Positions 17,225 through 25,298 of a stretch of 64,000 nucleotides of DNA are shown piece by piece. This stretch comes from CAZWBR01 sp964632305. Its GTDB lineage: Bacteria; Bacteroidota; Bacteroidia; Bacteroidales; Prolixibacteraceae. The DNA lies in contig CAZWBR010000011.1 in NCBI GenBank assembly GCA_964632305.1, forward strand, positions 25,930 through 89,929, in the 5' to 3' direction. Made by a program: the position numbers and the translations under genes. The notes below the pieces were generated by a model. It was given only the letters and a program-made list of their open reading frames with translations, was not told the origin of the DNA and ran no database searches. Each line of letters starts with the position of its first letter. The first letter of the stretch is position 1.

Positions 17225-18394
17225 ATGAAGAAAAAAGTTGTTAGTTTTTCATTGGCAGTTTTTTTAGTTGCATCGATGGTATCGTGCAATTCGAATCAAG
17301 CTCCCCAATCACAGCCTCAGTCCCAGACAGAGGTCAAGAAAAAGGTTGTTCCGGGTGAACAGGCCCCGTTTGCCGATCCGGGACAGAATAATTTCGGAGG
17401 TCCCCGCCCGGTTACCGGAGCTGGACAACAAAGACCGGCACCACGACCACCGCGTCCTGAACCAAAAATCCAGACGGTCTCTCTGGACGAGCTCTCCATG
17501 AGCGATCCCTTTATCTTCCCCGATGAGAAAACCAAAACCTATTATCTGACCAGCACCGGCGGACGTCTCTACAAGAGTCAGGACCTGAAAATGTGGACCG
17601 GCCCTTACCCGATCATCGACCTCACCGGGACCTGGATGGACGGTAACTTCGTTGCGGCTGCCGAAATTCATTATTTCGGCGATAAATACTACCTGGCCGG
17701 GACCTGGAACGACCACAACAATCTGATTGAAAACGTCCCGCGCCGTTACAACGTGCCAACAAACCAAACCCAGCTGTTGGTGGCCGATAACATCGAAGGG
17801 CCTTACAAACCGTTGGTGCCCGAGCATGACTTCTGCCTTGGCCCTGAAGATTGGGACATCATCGACGGGACGCTCTATCAGGAAAACGATACCACCTATA
17901 TGGTTTTCGTTCATGAGTGGACCCAGCTAATCGATGGGACCATGGATTATATGCCGCTCTCCAAAGACCTGACACACCGCACCGCAGAACCTACTACCAT
18001 GTTCCGCGCCAGCGAGGCCGACTGGTCCAAAGAAATGAACAGTATCGGTGAAGCCACCTTCGGTCTGAAGATGCCGGGATGGGTTACCGATGGCCCTCAG
18101 ATGTTCCGTACCCAGACCGGCAAGCTCGGTATGCTGTGGTCTAGCTGGGGCGTTAATCGTTATGCTCAAGGTATCGCTTATTCCACTTCAGGAAGTATCA
18201 AAGGTCCATGGGTACAGGAAAAAGAAGCTTTCAAGGGCGACAACTCCGGCCATGGCATGTTGTTTACTACTTTCGAAGGGAAACGGTTATACATTGTTCA
18301 CCATGTTGAAGGCAACGGTCCCCGCAAACCCCAGATTTGGGAAGTTGATGATTCCGGTGACAAACTGGTCCTTGGGAAGAGATATACTTTTTAA
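17225..18394 (+). CDS. GH43-like five-bladed propeller lipoprotein
   Basis: 389 residues. Lipoprotein signal with Cys21 after SMVS, so membrane anchored. Residues 22-85 are a Gln/Pro/Arg/Gly-rich linker. The beta-propeller starts at about 86, with probable catalytic base Asp94 in SDPFIFPD. A second acidic motif is IDGTLY...MVFVHEW, and VTDGPQMF stands where classical GH43 enzymes have a TEGP Glu. The Asp form occurs in a GH43 subgroup of Bacteroidota, so the general acid may be the Glu of HEW. Family members cleave alpha-arabinofuranosyl or beta-xylosyl bonds; exact activity is unresolved. It starts 197 nt after the acetylesterase and is probably co-transcribed. Confidence 0.85.
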   Translation: MKKKVVSFSLAVFLVASMVSCNSNQAPQSQPQSQTEVKKKVVPGEQAPFADPGQNNFGGPRPVTGAGQQRPAPRPPRPEPKIQTVSLDELSMSDPFIFPDEKTKTYYLTSTGGRLYKSQDLKMWTGPYPIIDLTGTWMDGNFVAAAEIHYFGDKYYLAGTWNDHNNLIENVPRRYNVPTNQTQLLVADNIEGPYKPLVPEHDFCLGPEDWDIIDGTLYQENDTTYMVFVHEWTQLIDGTMDYMPLSKDLTHRTAEPTTMFRASEADWSKEMNSIGEATFGLKMPGWVTDGPQMFRTQTGKLGMLWSSWGVNRYAQGIAYSTSGSIKGPWVQEKEAFKGDNSGHGMLFTTFEGKRLYIVHHVEGNGPRKPQIWEVDDSGDKLVLGKRYTF

Positions 18395-18408
18395 TCAGCA
18401 ATATTGCG

Positions 18409-18432
18409 TTAAATCGTTCGCGAACGATTTAA
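18409..18432. repeat. perfect 24-nt palindrome after GH43 gene
   Basis: Centred on TTCGCGAA, 15 nt beyond the stop codon and directly before a separate terminator hairpin. Could be a protein-binding site, a REP sequence, or part of 3'-end structure. Confidence 0.5.
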
Positions 18433-18442
18433 TTTAAACTGA

Positions 18443-18493
18443 AACACCCCCGAAGTACACTTTAATAAATGAAAAGTGTATTTCGGGGGTGTT
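18443..18493 (+). terminator. long hairpin terminator after GH43 gene
   Basis: A 21-bp stem with one wobble pair (18443-18463 with 18473-18493), 9-nt loop, followed by T-rich sequence. Confidence 0.8.
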
Positions 18494-18783
18494 GTTTATT
18501 TATTTGCATAGGATGTTGTTAAGTGGGTCTATTCTCTGGTTGGCAGCAAAGCTGAAACAGAAGACATGAGATTTGGGATTAACGCTCCGGTTGGCTGATT
18601 TTGTCGTGAGAATTAGGTTATGGCGACTTAAGCCGGATCGGGTTAGCCGGTTTTATTTATAACATAAAAATACACTGCTGTATGATTAAATCCCGACTAT
18701 TAAGTTCGCCCCTGTCATTCTGAGAACTCACCCCAAAAAATGAGGCATGATGTAATGATGACAGGGGGAATTGCTGGCTTTTC

Positions 18784-18950
18784 ACATGCGACCCCTCCGG
18801 GGTCGTGATGAATATAAAGATCCTTTTCTATAAACATATGACCTCTCCGAGGTCATATTTACAATCGGCTACACCAGCAATCCCGGAGGGATTGAATGTT
18901 TATAGAGAGAAAATTGTAGAATGAACCCCGACCCCAGAGGGGTCGCATGT
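18784..18950. repeat. nested REP-like palindrome cluster with terminal inverted repeats
   Basis: Four short perfect or near-perfect palindromes: 18789-18805 (CGACCCCTCCGGGGTCG), 18836-18858, 18878-18894 (CAATCCCGGAGGGATTG) and 18929-18945 (CGACCCCAGAGGGGTCG). The outer two also pair with each other through ACATGCGACCCC/GGGGTCGCATGT, so the 167-bp block is itself a palindromic element. No coding capacity. Confidence 0.65.
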
Positions 18951-19012
18951 CTCACCGCGCTGGCCCACACATCCTGTTTTTCCAAAGATCCTCCTTAATA
19001 TGTTGGCTGTTT

Positions 19013-19044
19013 AATTCTGTCATTGGTAGCGAAGCGAAGAATCT
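19013..19044 (+). repeat. dispersed repeat CTGTCATTGG...GAATCTC, copy 3
   Basis: AATTCTGTCATTGGTAGC followed by GAAGCGAAGAATCTC; the same family as the two copies near 12.6-12.8 kb. Confidence 0.55.
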
Positions 19045-19075
19045 CCTGCAGTTTCCCGGACAGTAATGATAAAAA

Positions 19076-19610
19076 TAGAATGGATGCCCTTTTGGGACCA
19101 CTTCGGGTGGGGGCTCGGCTTTCGAAAGGCTCAGGCGACCCCCTGTTCCGGGTCGGGTCAACTCCGGGGTTGCTCCTAGGTTCCTCTTAGGTTCCTCCAA
19201 GGTTCCTGTTACCTACCTAAGAGAAACCATACGGAAACCTAAGAAAAAGCATGGCGTAACCCCGGCTTTGATCCGGGGACGAGCGGAGGGGCAGGGGGTG
19301 GTTTCCGGAGATCAGGATTAAGTGACCGGGTGAGTGAGATAAAGTGACCGGGTGACTTGGAGTCACCCGGTCACTTATTTTATAATCGATCTTGTATTGA
19401 GCTGATTGGGAGAGGATTTCCCCGGAGTTTACGGGTGGCATTTAATAACCTCCGTAGGTCTTTCAATTGATTGACGGATTAAAAACGGTAGGATTATTTC
19501 CCCGCAGATCGCGCAGAGTTTCGCGGAAAAAGCAGGGTTATTCAGTGTATTCCGCGGGAAACAGATCCTGATTTGAAATTAGCGGGTAGTGCCGACGGAC
19601 TTTTGGAACA
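19076..19610 (+). repeat. long dispersed non-coding repeat, copy A
   Basis: Aligns along most of its length with 51290-51680: shared blocks include CTCGGCTTT..GACAGGCTC-like sequence, GGTTCCTC triplets, AGAAACC...AACCTAAGAAAAA, GGCGTAACCCCGGCTTTG, a GTGACCGGG hairpin, CCCCGCAGATCGCGCAGA, and GATTTGAAATTAG. Within it, 19342-19356 and 19362-19376 form a perfect 15-bp hairpin. Upstream 18615-18665 also matches 51225-51275, so the original unit may extend further and be interrupted by the REP cluster. Confidence 0.7.
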
Positions 19611-19673
19611 TCCTGATTAGTAAAGAATCCCGGTTCGCGATTTTCCTTTCCTTTGACCTGCCGGGAAGTATTC

Positions 19674-20681
19674 TTATGGGAAAGTGACGGCTTTTTTATA
19701 GAAGTTTTCGCCGACAATGATGATCTTGTTCCCATGCCCGGAAATGGCGTTAAGATCTTCCGTTGAGAGCTGGTCCAGCGTATTGCAATGCGAGCAGGAA
19801 GGTATGGTCATTATTTTTCCGTTGCTGCAAACCAGTATAAACTGATCCGTTTCAAAGTGATAGATCATATCCAGGGGGATATCTTCCAAGAAGGTGTACT
19901 GTCCGTGGTCATCAGTATAGTTGAGATCTCTTTCCGTCCAGACTTCGCCTGCCGATGAAAAAAACAGAACCGGCGATCCGTCGCTATGGTGACCTGCAAC
20001 GGCCACCCGGTTTTCAGTGACCAGTACGCTTGTAAAAGAACTTGGCTTGTAAAAGCCTGAATAGCTCTGGTTAAAGTCCAGTATATTCCAGTCGGTTCCA
20101 TTCGGGGTAGAGATGATTTCACCTTCGCTGGTTACCCCGTAACAGGCTGAATTATCGGCCGCGAGCGAGACGATGTCCCCTTTCAGTGACAGTTGAACCT
20201 TGCGGAACGCCCCTTTTTCATTGCCGATGAGGATCTGGCCAAAATCGGTGCCGGCAACGATCAGGTCTCTGAAAAGGGTGATTGAGTTAATGTTATAATC
20301 CGTTGGGCTGTCGACTTTTTTAAATCCTCCCTCGCGCCCGGAAATCAGGATTGTCCCTTTTTCACCGGCAACGATTATTTTCTGATTGACGAAAAGAATG
20401 CAGTTGAACTTCTCCCCGGTCAATTTTTCTGATTTAGTTATCTCACCCGATTCCGAAATCCAGTCGATCCGGCCGTCTGACCCGGTCGCAATAAAGCCAT
20501 CTCCTAAACTGGCAACAGCTCTGTAACCCTCCTGACCGGTTTTGTTTTGGGAAGATGCAGGCGGAGAAAATGAGGATTCCCCGGTATTCGGGGTGTCGGA
20601 AGGTCGGGTGAAGGAGAAACACCCGCAAATAATAACCAGTAAGAAACTACCTGTTAAAATGATCCTGACATTCTGTTTCAT
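19674..20681 (-). CDS. beta-propeller-like lipoprotein of unknown function
   Basis: 335 residues from the ATG at 20681 (a second ATG lies 3 codons upstream). The lipoprotein signal MKQNVRIILTGSFLLVIICG ends at a Cys, predicting membrane anchoring. After a Ser/Thr/Pro-rich linker the protein is built of repeated units of the kind G-DGFIATGSDGRIDW, NQKIIVAGEKGTILIS and DLIVAGTDFGQILIG, the pattern of BNR/Ycf48-like or WD-type propeller blades. Near the C-terminus are CSNGKIMTIPSCSHC cysteines. No catalytic motif is visible. It lies downstream of the GH3 gene on the same strand but after a terminator. Role unknown; possibly surface binding. Confidence 0.7.
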   Translation of the reverse strand: MKQNVRIILTGSFLLVIICGCFSFTRPSDTPNTGESSFSPPASSQNKTGQEGYRAVASLGDGFIATGSDGRIDWISESGEITKSEKLTGEKFNCILFVNQKIIVAGEKGTILISGREGGFKKVDSPTDYNINSITLFRDLIVAGTDFGQILIGNEKGAFRKVQLSLKGDIVSLAADNSACYGVTSEGEIISTPNGTDWNILDFNQSYSGFYKPSSFTSVLVTENRVAVAGHHSDGSPVLFFSSAGEVWTERDLNYTDDHGQYTFLEDIPLDMIYHFETDQFILVCSNGKIMTIPSCSHCNTLDQLSTEDLNAISGHGNKIIIVGENFYKKAVTFP

Positions 20682-20710
20682 GTAAGCCATACAGTCTGAT
20701 GTTGGAAACG

Positions 20711-20765
20711 TGTTAAAAAAACTTCAGCATTGGCTACTTATAAACAAATAGCAATGCTGAAGTTT
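20711..20765 (-). terminator. Rho-independent terminator of the GH3 gene
   Basis: A 14-bp perfect stem (20719-20732 with 20752-20765) extended by three further pairs with one bulge, followed on the minus strand by a run of seven T. Confidence 0.85.
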
Positions 20766-20785
20766 AAATTTTAAAGAAAGCAAAA

Positions 20786-23700
20786 TTATTTCAATCCGCT
20801 GTTGGTGATCTTGAAATAATCGAAAGCTACTTCGAAAGGAGTGGTTGGCTGATTGCTTTGCGGGGTGGATCGTCCTCCAAAGCCGGCCATGCGGGCAGGA
20901 GCTACACCGTCGCAAACGATCACGCCTGCTTTGATATCCTTTAAAGTGGCGATGGCGGTTCCAACTTTTTCAAATTTCTTACCATCGGCCGAACAGAAGG
21001 CGGTATAAAGGTCGCCTTTTTTCACTAATCTTAAGATCAGTGTGTTGTTGCTCTTGATGATGCCTTCCATGCTGATGGTTACAGCTGGATTCTGATCGCC
21101 TTTGCTTTCAACGATCAGTTCTACCGATCCGGGTTGTTCTCCCGCTTCACCGGGTCTGCCTCTGAAACCACCGGCCCTGTAGGTCAGTTTTACAAAGTTG
21201 TCATCATCCTGCGAAGCAAGAACTCCCGCATACTGCGACATTCCGTTAGGTTTCCTGGAACAGACAATCTTTGTTTCGATGGTCCAATCGGTGTTGGCGC
21301 TCTGCAGTAAAATATTCTCAGCGTTGTTGTTCGACGAGAGAATATCTCCTTTACCACTGGTAATAAGCAATGAACCTGGTTTTTTAGATAAACTCCAGTT
21401 GGCGGAATTTTCTCTTATCCAGCTCCACTGTTTTCCCAAAGTGTTGCTGTTGAATTCATCAGGTACCGACTTGACTCCGAAGTTCACGGAATACTCTTTT
21501 TTGTCAAAGGTGATATAGTCGGTCAGTGTGATTGATGCAGTTCCGGGAACACCTTTGGCTTGAAGCGTTTCAACAACAACAGCCGGATCGGCCGGTGTAG
21601 CCTCAACAACAGGGGCCTGGGTAGAAGTGGTATTCATCAGATAGCTGTACTGACCGGTTGCCGGATTGAAACCGGTAATAGCCTTGTTGTTTACCATGAT
21701 TGAAGAAGGACTCAGGTCGGGCATCACTTTGATCGGATAACTGCCTGATTCGGTCTTGCCATCGATGGTGACCTGTGCGGTGATAACGGCAACACCTGTT
21801 CCCTTTGCGGTAACAACACCTTTTTCATCGACTACTGCAACCGATGTATTGTTGCTGGTGTAAACAACTTTGGCTTTGGCGATATCGTAAAAACTGTCGT
21901 CAGTCATAGCTGCAGTCACGCTGGTCTGGATGGTTGAACCATTTTTCAGGACGACCGTTCCGCCGTCGGCAACAACAGTTTTGATCGTTGGGATGAAGGA
22001 GCCGCTCATGTTGGCCGTTACAGTACCCTTGATATCCTTGGAGGAAGCCCCGATTTCGAAGAGGTATTTTCCCTGATCGAAGGTGATTTTATCTTTATCC
22101 TGATCCCAGAACCAGAGGTCTGCACAGTTGATCTCAATCTTAACCGTTTTGGTCTGGCCTTTGGGCAAAGTCACCCTTTGGAAGCCTTTTAATCTTTTGA
22201 TCGGGCGTTGCAAAGAGGCCGGGCTGTCGGGAGTCCTCATATAGATCTGTACAACTTCGTCCCCATCGTAATTACCGGTGTTTTTGACATCAACGCTTAC
22301 CGTAATTTTATCCTGCGGGGTGATGCCGCTTTTGCTGATTTTAAAGTTGCTGTACTCGAAAGTAGTGTAGGATAACCCGTATCCAAACTCGTAGGAGACA
22401 TCTTTGTTGAAGTACCAGAATGTGCGGCCATTTTTGCCATTACCGCCTCTGAGGGTGTAATCGGTAATTTCGGGAAGATCTTTAACCGTTTTGTACCAGG
22501 TCCCGTTGAGTTTTCCTCCGGGGGTAACATCACCGAACAGTATCTTCGCAATAGCATCGCCCTGTGCCTGACCATTGTATCCAACCCAGATAATCCCGGG
22601 GATATTCTGGAGGTTCTTAAATTCTTCGACCTCAACACATCCCAGTGTTTGCATCACCACGATGGTATTCGGGTTGACTGCCGCAACAGCTTTAATAAGA
22701 TCAACCTGGTTACCGGGTAACAGCAGGGTGAGACGGTCGGCTTCTTCGGTGGCCGTATTTTCATCGGTACCGACAAATACTACGGCGACATCGGCAGAGG
22801 CTGCTGCTGCAATGGTTTCTTTGTCAATCTCCTTGTCTTCGGGCGCTTTGTAGACCAGGTAAAGGGTCTGAGGCCCGTTAAAGCCCAGTTTGTTCACTTT
22901 GACGTTCATCCAGCTCCCGCCCCCGTAGACGCCTCCTGATTTAGCCCCGGCTGCAACAGTGGCGTTTAAGGAGGTCAGCAGGTTCCCTTCAGGAGAACCA
23001 ACCCTCACTTCAACGATCCCGCCTTCGGTAGGGATATTCAAGTTTATTCTAATCGTGTCAACATCGGTAAGGTCAATGTTTTCGTAGGATGTCCATGAGC
23101 CATCGTTGATGGTACGTACCTGTTCGACCGTTCCCATACCTGATCCAACCGTAATTCCTTTGGATGCGGCCGAATATTTTGTGGCATCGTGTTTCGAAAC
23201 TGCTCCGTTCGATTTCTTTAATTCAAAAGCGACCACGTAAAGCAGGTTGCTCTTGCTCGTGGCGTTAGCCCCAGAGCTATGTACTACCTCTGTTGATAAG
23301 CCTTTCTCTGCGACATATTTCTTAATCCCGGCAAAGGGGGTGATCATATTTTCCTGGGCAGGTCGGCCTGAATAAGGCCCGAGTTCAACTTCGTCGGACT
23401 GAGGTCCTATCAGGGCAATCTTCTTAATCTCGTTAAGATTTACCGGAAGGGCTTTTTTATTTGTTTTCAGACTAACATTGTTTTTCAGAAGAACCGGTGT
23501 TTTTGTCGCAATTTCCAAAGCAAGGGAGCGATTGGCCGGAGAGTTGACAACACTGGGCTGGAATTGAGCATAAGGCACTTTGGCCACCGGATCAAATTCT
23601 CCGGTTCTCATCCTGATCACAAAGGTATTCAGGAGGGCTTTGTCGATATCCGCCATAGTGATCAGTCCTTTGTTCAGCGCGCTGATGGCGCTTCTTTGGT

Positions 23701-24646
23701 AAACGCTTCCGCAGTCGGAGTCAACGCCGGCCTTTAAACCCATGGCCGTTGCCTCTTCAGCAGTTTTAACGAAATAGTGGCCGGTATAGATATCTTCGAT
23801 CGCGGCACAGTCGCCGGTAATGTATCCTTTCATACCATAAGTCCTTCTGGCGATGGTGTCGAGATATAATTTGCTGGCCGAAGTGGGAACTCCGTTTACG
23901 GCATTGTAGGAAGACATGATCGAGGGTAGATTGTCTTCTTCAATAAGCTTTTTGTAAGGGGAGAGATAAAATTCCCGCATATCCCGGCCATCCATATTCG
24001 AACTACTCACGTGGCGGTCGAACTCACTGTTATTGGCAAAGTAATGTTTGGCGCAGGGTACCGCTTTTAAATAGTCAGGATCGTCGCCAACCATTCCTCT
24101 GACAAAGCCGCCTGCGATTTGAGATACAAGGAAAGGGTCTTCTCCGTATGATTCCCCTGTTCTTCCCCAGCGGGGATCCCTGATCGGTTCAACCACAGGC
24201 GACCAGTAGGTCAGTCCCTTTGTCCCGGTCGCGAAGATGGCTCTGGCTTCGTCGGCAATCGCGGAAGCTTCGCGTTGCATAAGGGCCGGATCCCAGCTTG
24301 AGCCTAAGGCCACACTGTTCGGGAATGAGGTTGGAGCCGACAACCCGACACTTTGATTGGCTCCACCCAGGATACCGTGCAAAGCTTCACTCCATACATT
24401 ATAGGATTTTATTCCCAGTCTCGGGATCGCAGCCATACTGTTTCCCAAAAGACTTTGTTTTTCTTCCAGGGTAAGCCTGGATACCAGATCGGCAGCCCTT
24501 TCTTCAAAAGAATAAGCTGTGTTCAGGTACACCGGCTGTTTTGTTACCTGTTCCTTTGGTTCTCCTGTCCGGGCAGCCGAAAGCATAAATACAAATGCAA
24601 TCCCGGCGATCCCTATCAGAATTCTCTTTAGAAATCTTTTTTTCAT
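20786..24646 (-). CDS. multidomain GH3 beta-xylosidase/beta-glucosidase (1286 aa)
   Basis: Exo-acting GH3 enzyme, probably beta-xylosidase given the locus. Positions count from the ATG at 24652; the ATG at 24646 gives a better signal peptide. Domains: signal peptide to about 28; GH3 N barrel about 50-350 with nucleophile Asp281 in GYITGDCAAIED and KHYFANN; GH3 C domain about 385-720, interrupted at about 474-597 by a CBM6-like beta-sandwich; FnIII-like about 775-870; bacterial Ig-like (Big_2) about 887-972; a cadherin-like module about 973-1060; and a C-terminal concanavalin-like domain (about 1061-1284) resembling the beta-xylosidase C2/DUF1349 fold. Usual GH3 length is 750-870, so about 400 residues are accessory domains. 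Confidence 0.9.
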   Translation of the reverse strand: MKKRFLKRILIGIAGIAFVFMLSAARTGEPKEQVTKQPVYLNTAYSFEERAADLVSRLTLEEKQSLLGNSMAAIPRLGIKSYNVWSEALHGILGGANQSVGLSAPTSFPNSVALGSSWDPALMQREASAIADEARAIFATGTKGLTYWSPVVEPIRDPRWGRTGESYGEDPFLVSQIAGGFVRGMVGDDPDYLKAVPCAKHYFANNSEFDRHVSSSNMDGRDMREFYLSPYKKLIEEDNLPSIMSSYNAVNGVPTSASKLYLDTIARRTYGMKGYITGDCAAIEDIYTGHYFVKTAEEATAMGLKAGVDSDCGSVYQRSAISALNKGLITMADIDKALLNTFVIRMRTGEFDPVAKVPYAQFQPSVVNSPANRSLALEIATKTPVLLKNNVSLKTNKKALPVNLNEIKKIALIGPQSDEVELGPYSGRPAQENMITPFAGIKKYVAEKGLSTEVVHSSGANATSKSNLLYVVAFELKKSNGAVSKHDATKYSAASKGITVGSGMGTVEQVRTINDGSWTSYENIDLTDVDTIRINLNIPTEGGIVEVRVGSPEGNLLTSLNATVAAGAKSGGVYGGGSWMNVKVNKLGFNGPQTLYLVYKAPEDKEIDKETIAAAASADVAVVFVGTDENTATEEADRLTLLLPGNQVDLIKAVAAVNPNTIVVMQTLGCVEVEEFKNLQNIPGIIWVGYNGQAQGDAIAKILFGDVTPGGKLNGTWYKTVKDLPEITDYTLRGGNGKNGRTFWYFNKDVSYEFGYGLSYTTFEYSNFKISKSGITPQDKITVSVDVKNTGNYDGDEVVQIYMRTPDSPASLQRPIKRLKGFQRVTLPKGQTKTVKIEINCADLWFWDQDKDKITFDQGKYLFEIGASSKDIKGTVTANMSGSFIPTIKTVVADGGTVVLKNGSTIQTSVTAAMTDDSFYDIAKAKVVYTSNNTSVAVVDEKGVVTAKGTGVAVITAQVTIDGKTESGSYPIKVMPDLSPSSIMVNNKAITGFNPATGQYSYLMNTTSTQAPVVEATPADPAVVVETLQAKGVPGTASITLTDYITFDKKEYSVNFGVKSVPDEFNSNTLGKQWSWIRENSANWSLSKKPGSLLITSGKGDILSSNNNAENILLQSANTDWTIETKIVCSRKPNGMSQYAGVLASQDDDNFVKLTYRAGGFRGRPGEAGEQPGSVELIVESKGDQNPAVTISMEGIIKSNNTLILRLVKKGDLYTAFCSADGKKFEKVGTAIATLKDIKAGVIVCDGVAPARMAGFGGRSTPQSNQPTTPFEVAFDYFKITNSGLK

Positions 24647-24724
24647 AAGCAAAAAATGTTGATTAAATGAACGAATTGGAAAAATGGTATTGTAGTCTAT
24701 TTTTATTTAATAATAAATTAGCTT

Positions 24725-24732
24725 CAAAGATA
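24725..24732 (-). promoter_or_regulatory. candidate -7 box of the GH3 promoter
   Basis: On the minus strand TATCTTTG matches the Bacteroidota TAnnTTTG element exactly, about 80 nt before the GH3 start. No clean -33 TTTG was seen at 19-21 nt. Confidence 0.4.
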
Positions 24733-25298
24733 GTCAATTCAGCCTCTTTGCGGCGAAGAAGGGTTGAAAAATAGATGTTAAAAATGTTAAAATATTTAAA
24801 AATGAAACCCGGGTTCTTTGCCTTTAACCGATCCTGTTTAATCATCGTTTGATCCCATCCTGTCACTCGAGTCATCCAGTCTGGTCAATCCGTCTGTTGT
24901 ATCTTTAAACTAATGGCATCTTTTTGATCTTCAGGTTGATTCCCGGATGGAGAGCCTGGGGGGTTTTCCTGTTGACAGACCCGGTCTGTACGTGTTGTTT
25001 TATCTGCGGTCCATTGGAAAGCTAATACTGCCTGGTTTGCTTGTTCTCATGTTCGGTGGAAATATCCCCGGACGGTAAGTCCTGGCTGTTGAAAACCGGC
25101 AAAAAATCAACGATAGCTGATGAACAGGAATTGAAAAAGACAAGAGGCGGATGGGTTAGGGAATACGGAGGATAATGTTTAAAAACTCATTTGGCGAAAT
25201 ACTCCGGTGATTGTTGCTGATAGTAAAAATAAAAGACTATTTTTCTATCTGAAATATTTCCGGCAGTACTAACCAATAATCTGTTATTTAATTGTCTT
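24733..25298. other. intergenic region between divergent GH3 and kinase genes
   Basis: No gene recognised. The region upstream of the kinase is ordinary mixed-composition sequence with no identified operator or RNA element. Confidence 0.4.

Larger units (their letters stand above)
18494..19673. other. 1.18-kb gene-free repeat island
   Basis: Holds a small inverted repeat (18709-18718 with 18758-18767), a cluster of REP-like palindromes (18784-18950), a CTGTCATTG-type repeat and the first copy of a long dispersed repeat (about 19076-19610). Open frames here (for example 18952-19200 and 19217-19441, minus) lie inside the repeats and are judged non-coding. Confidence 0.6.

Noticed and set aside
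18952..19200. Minus-strand 82-codon frame
   Set aside because: Runs through the dispersed CTGTCATTG repeat and the long repeat, with no start context or family resemblance.
19217..19441. Minus-strand open frame matching part of the frame at 51253-51591
   Set aside because: The resemblance comes from the shared DNA repeat; frames differ in length and start, composition is not coding-like, and other frames are equally conserved.
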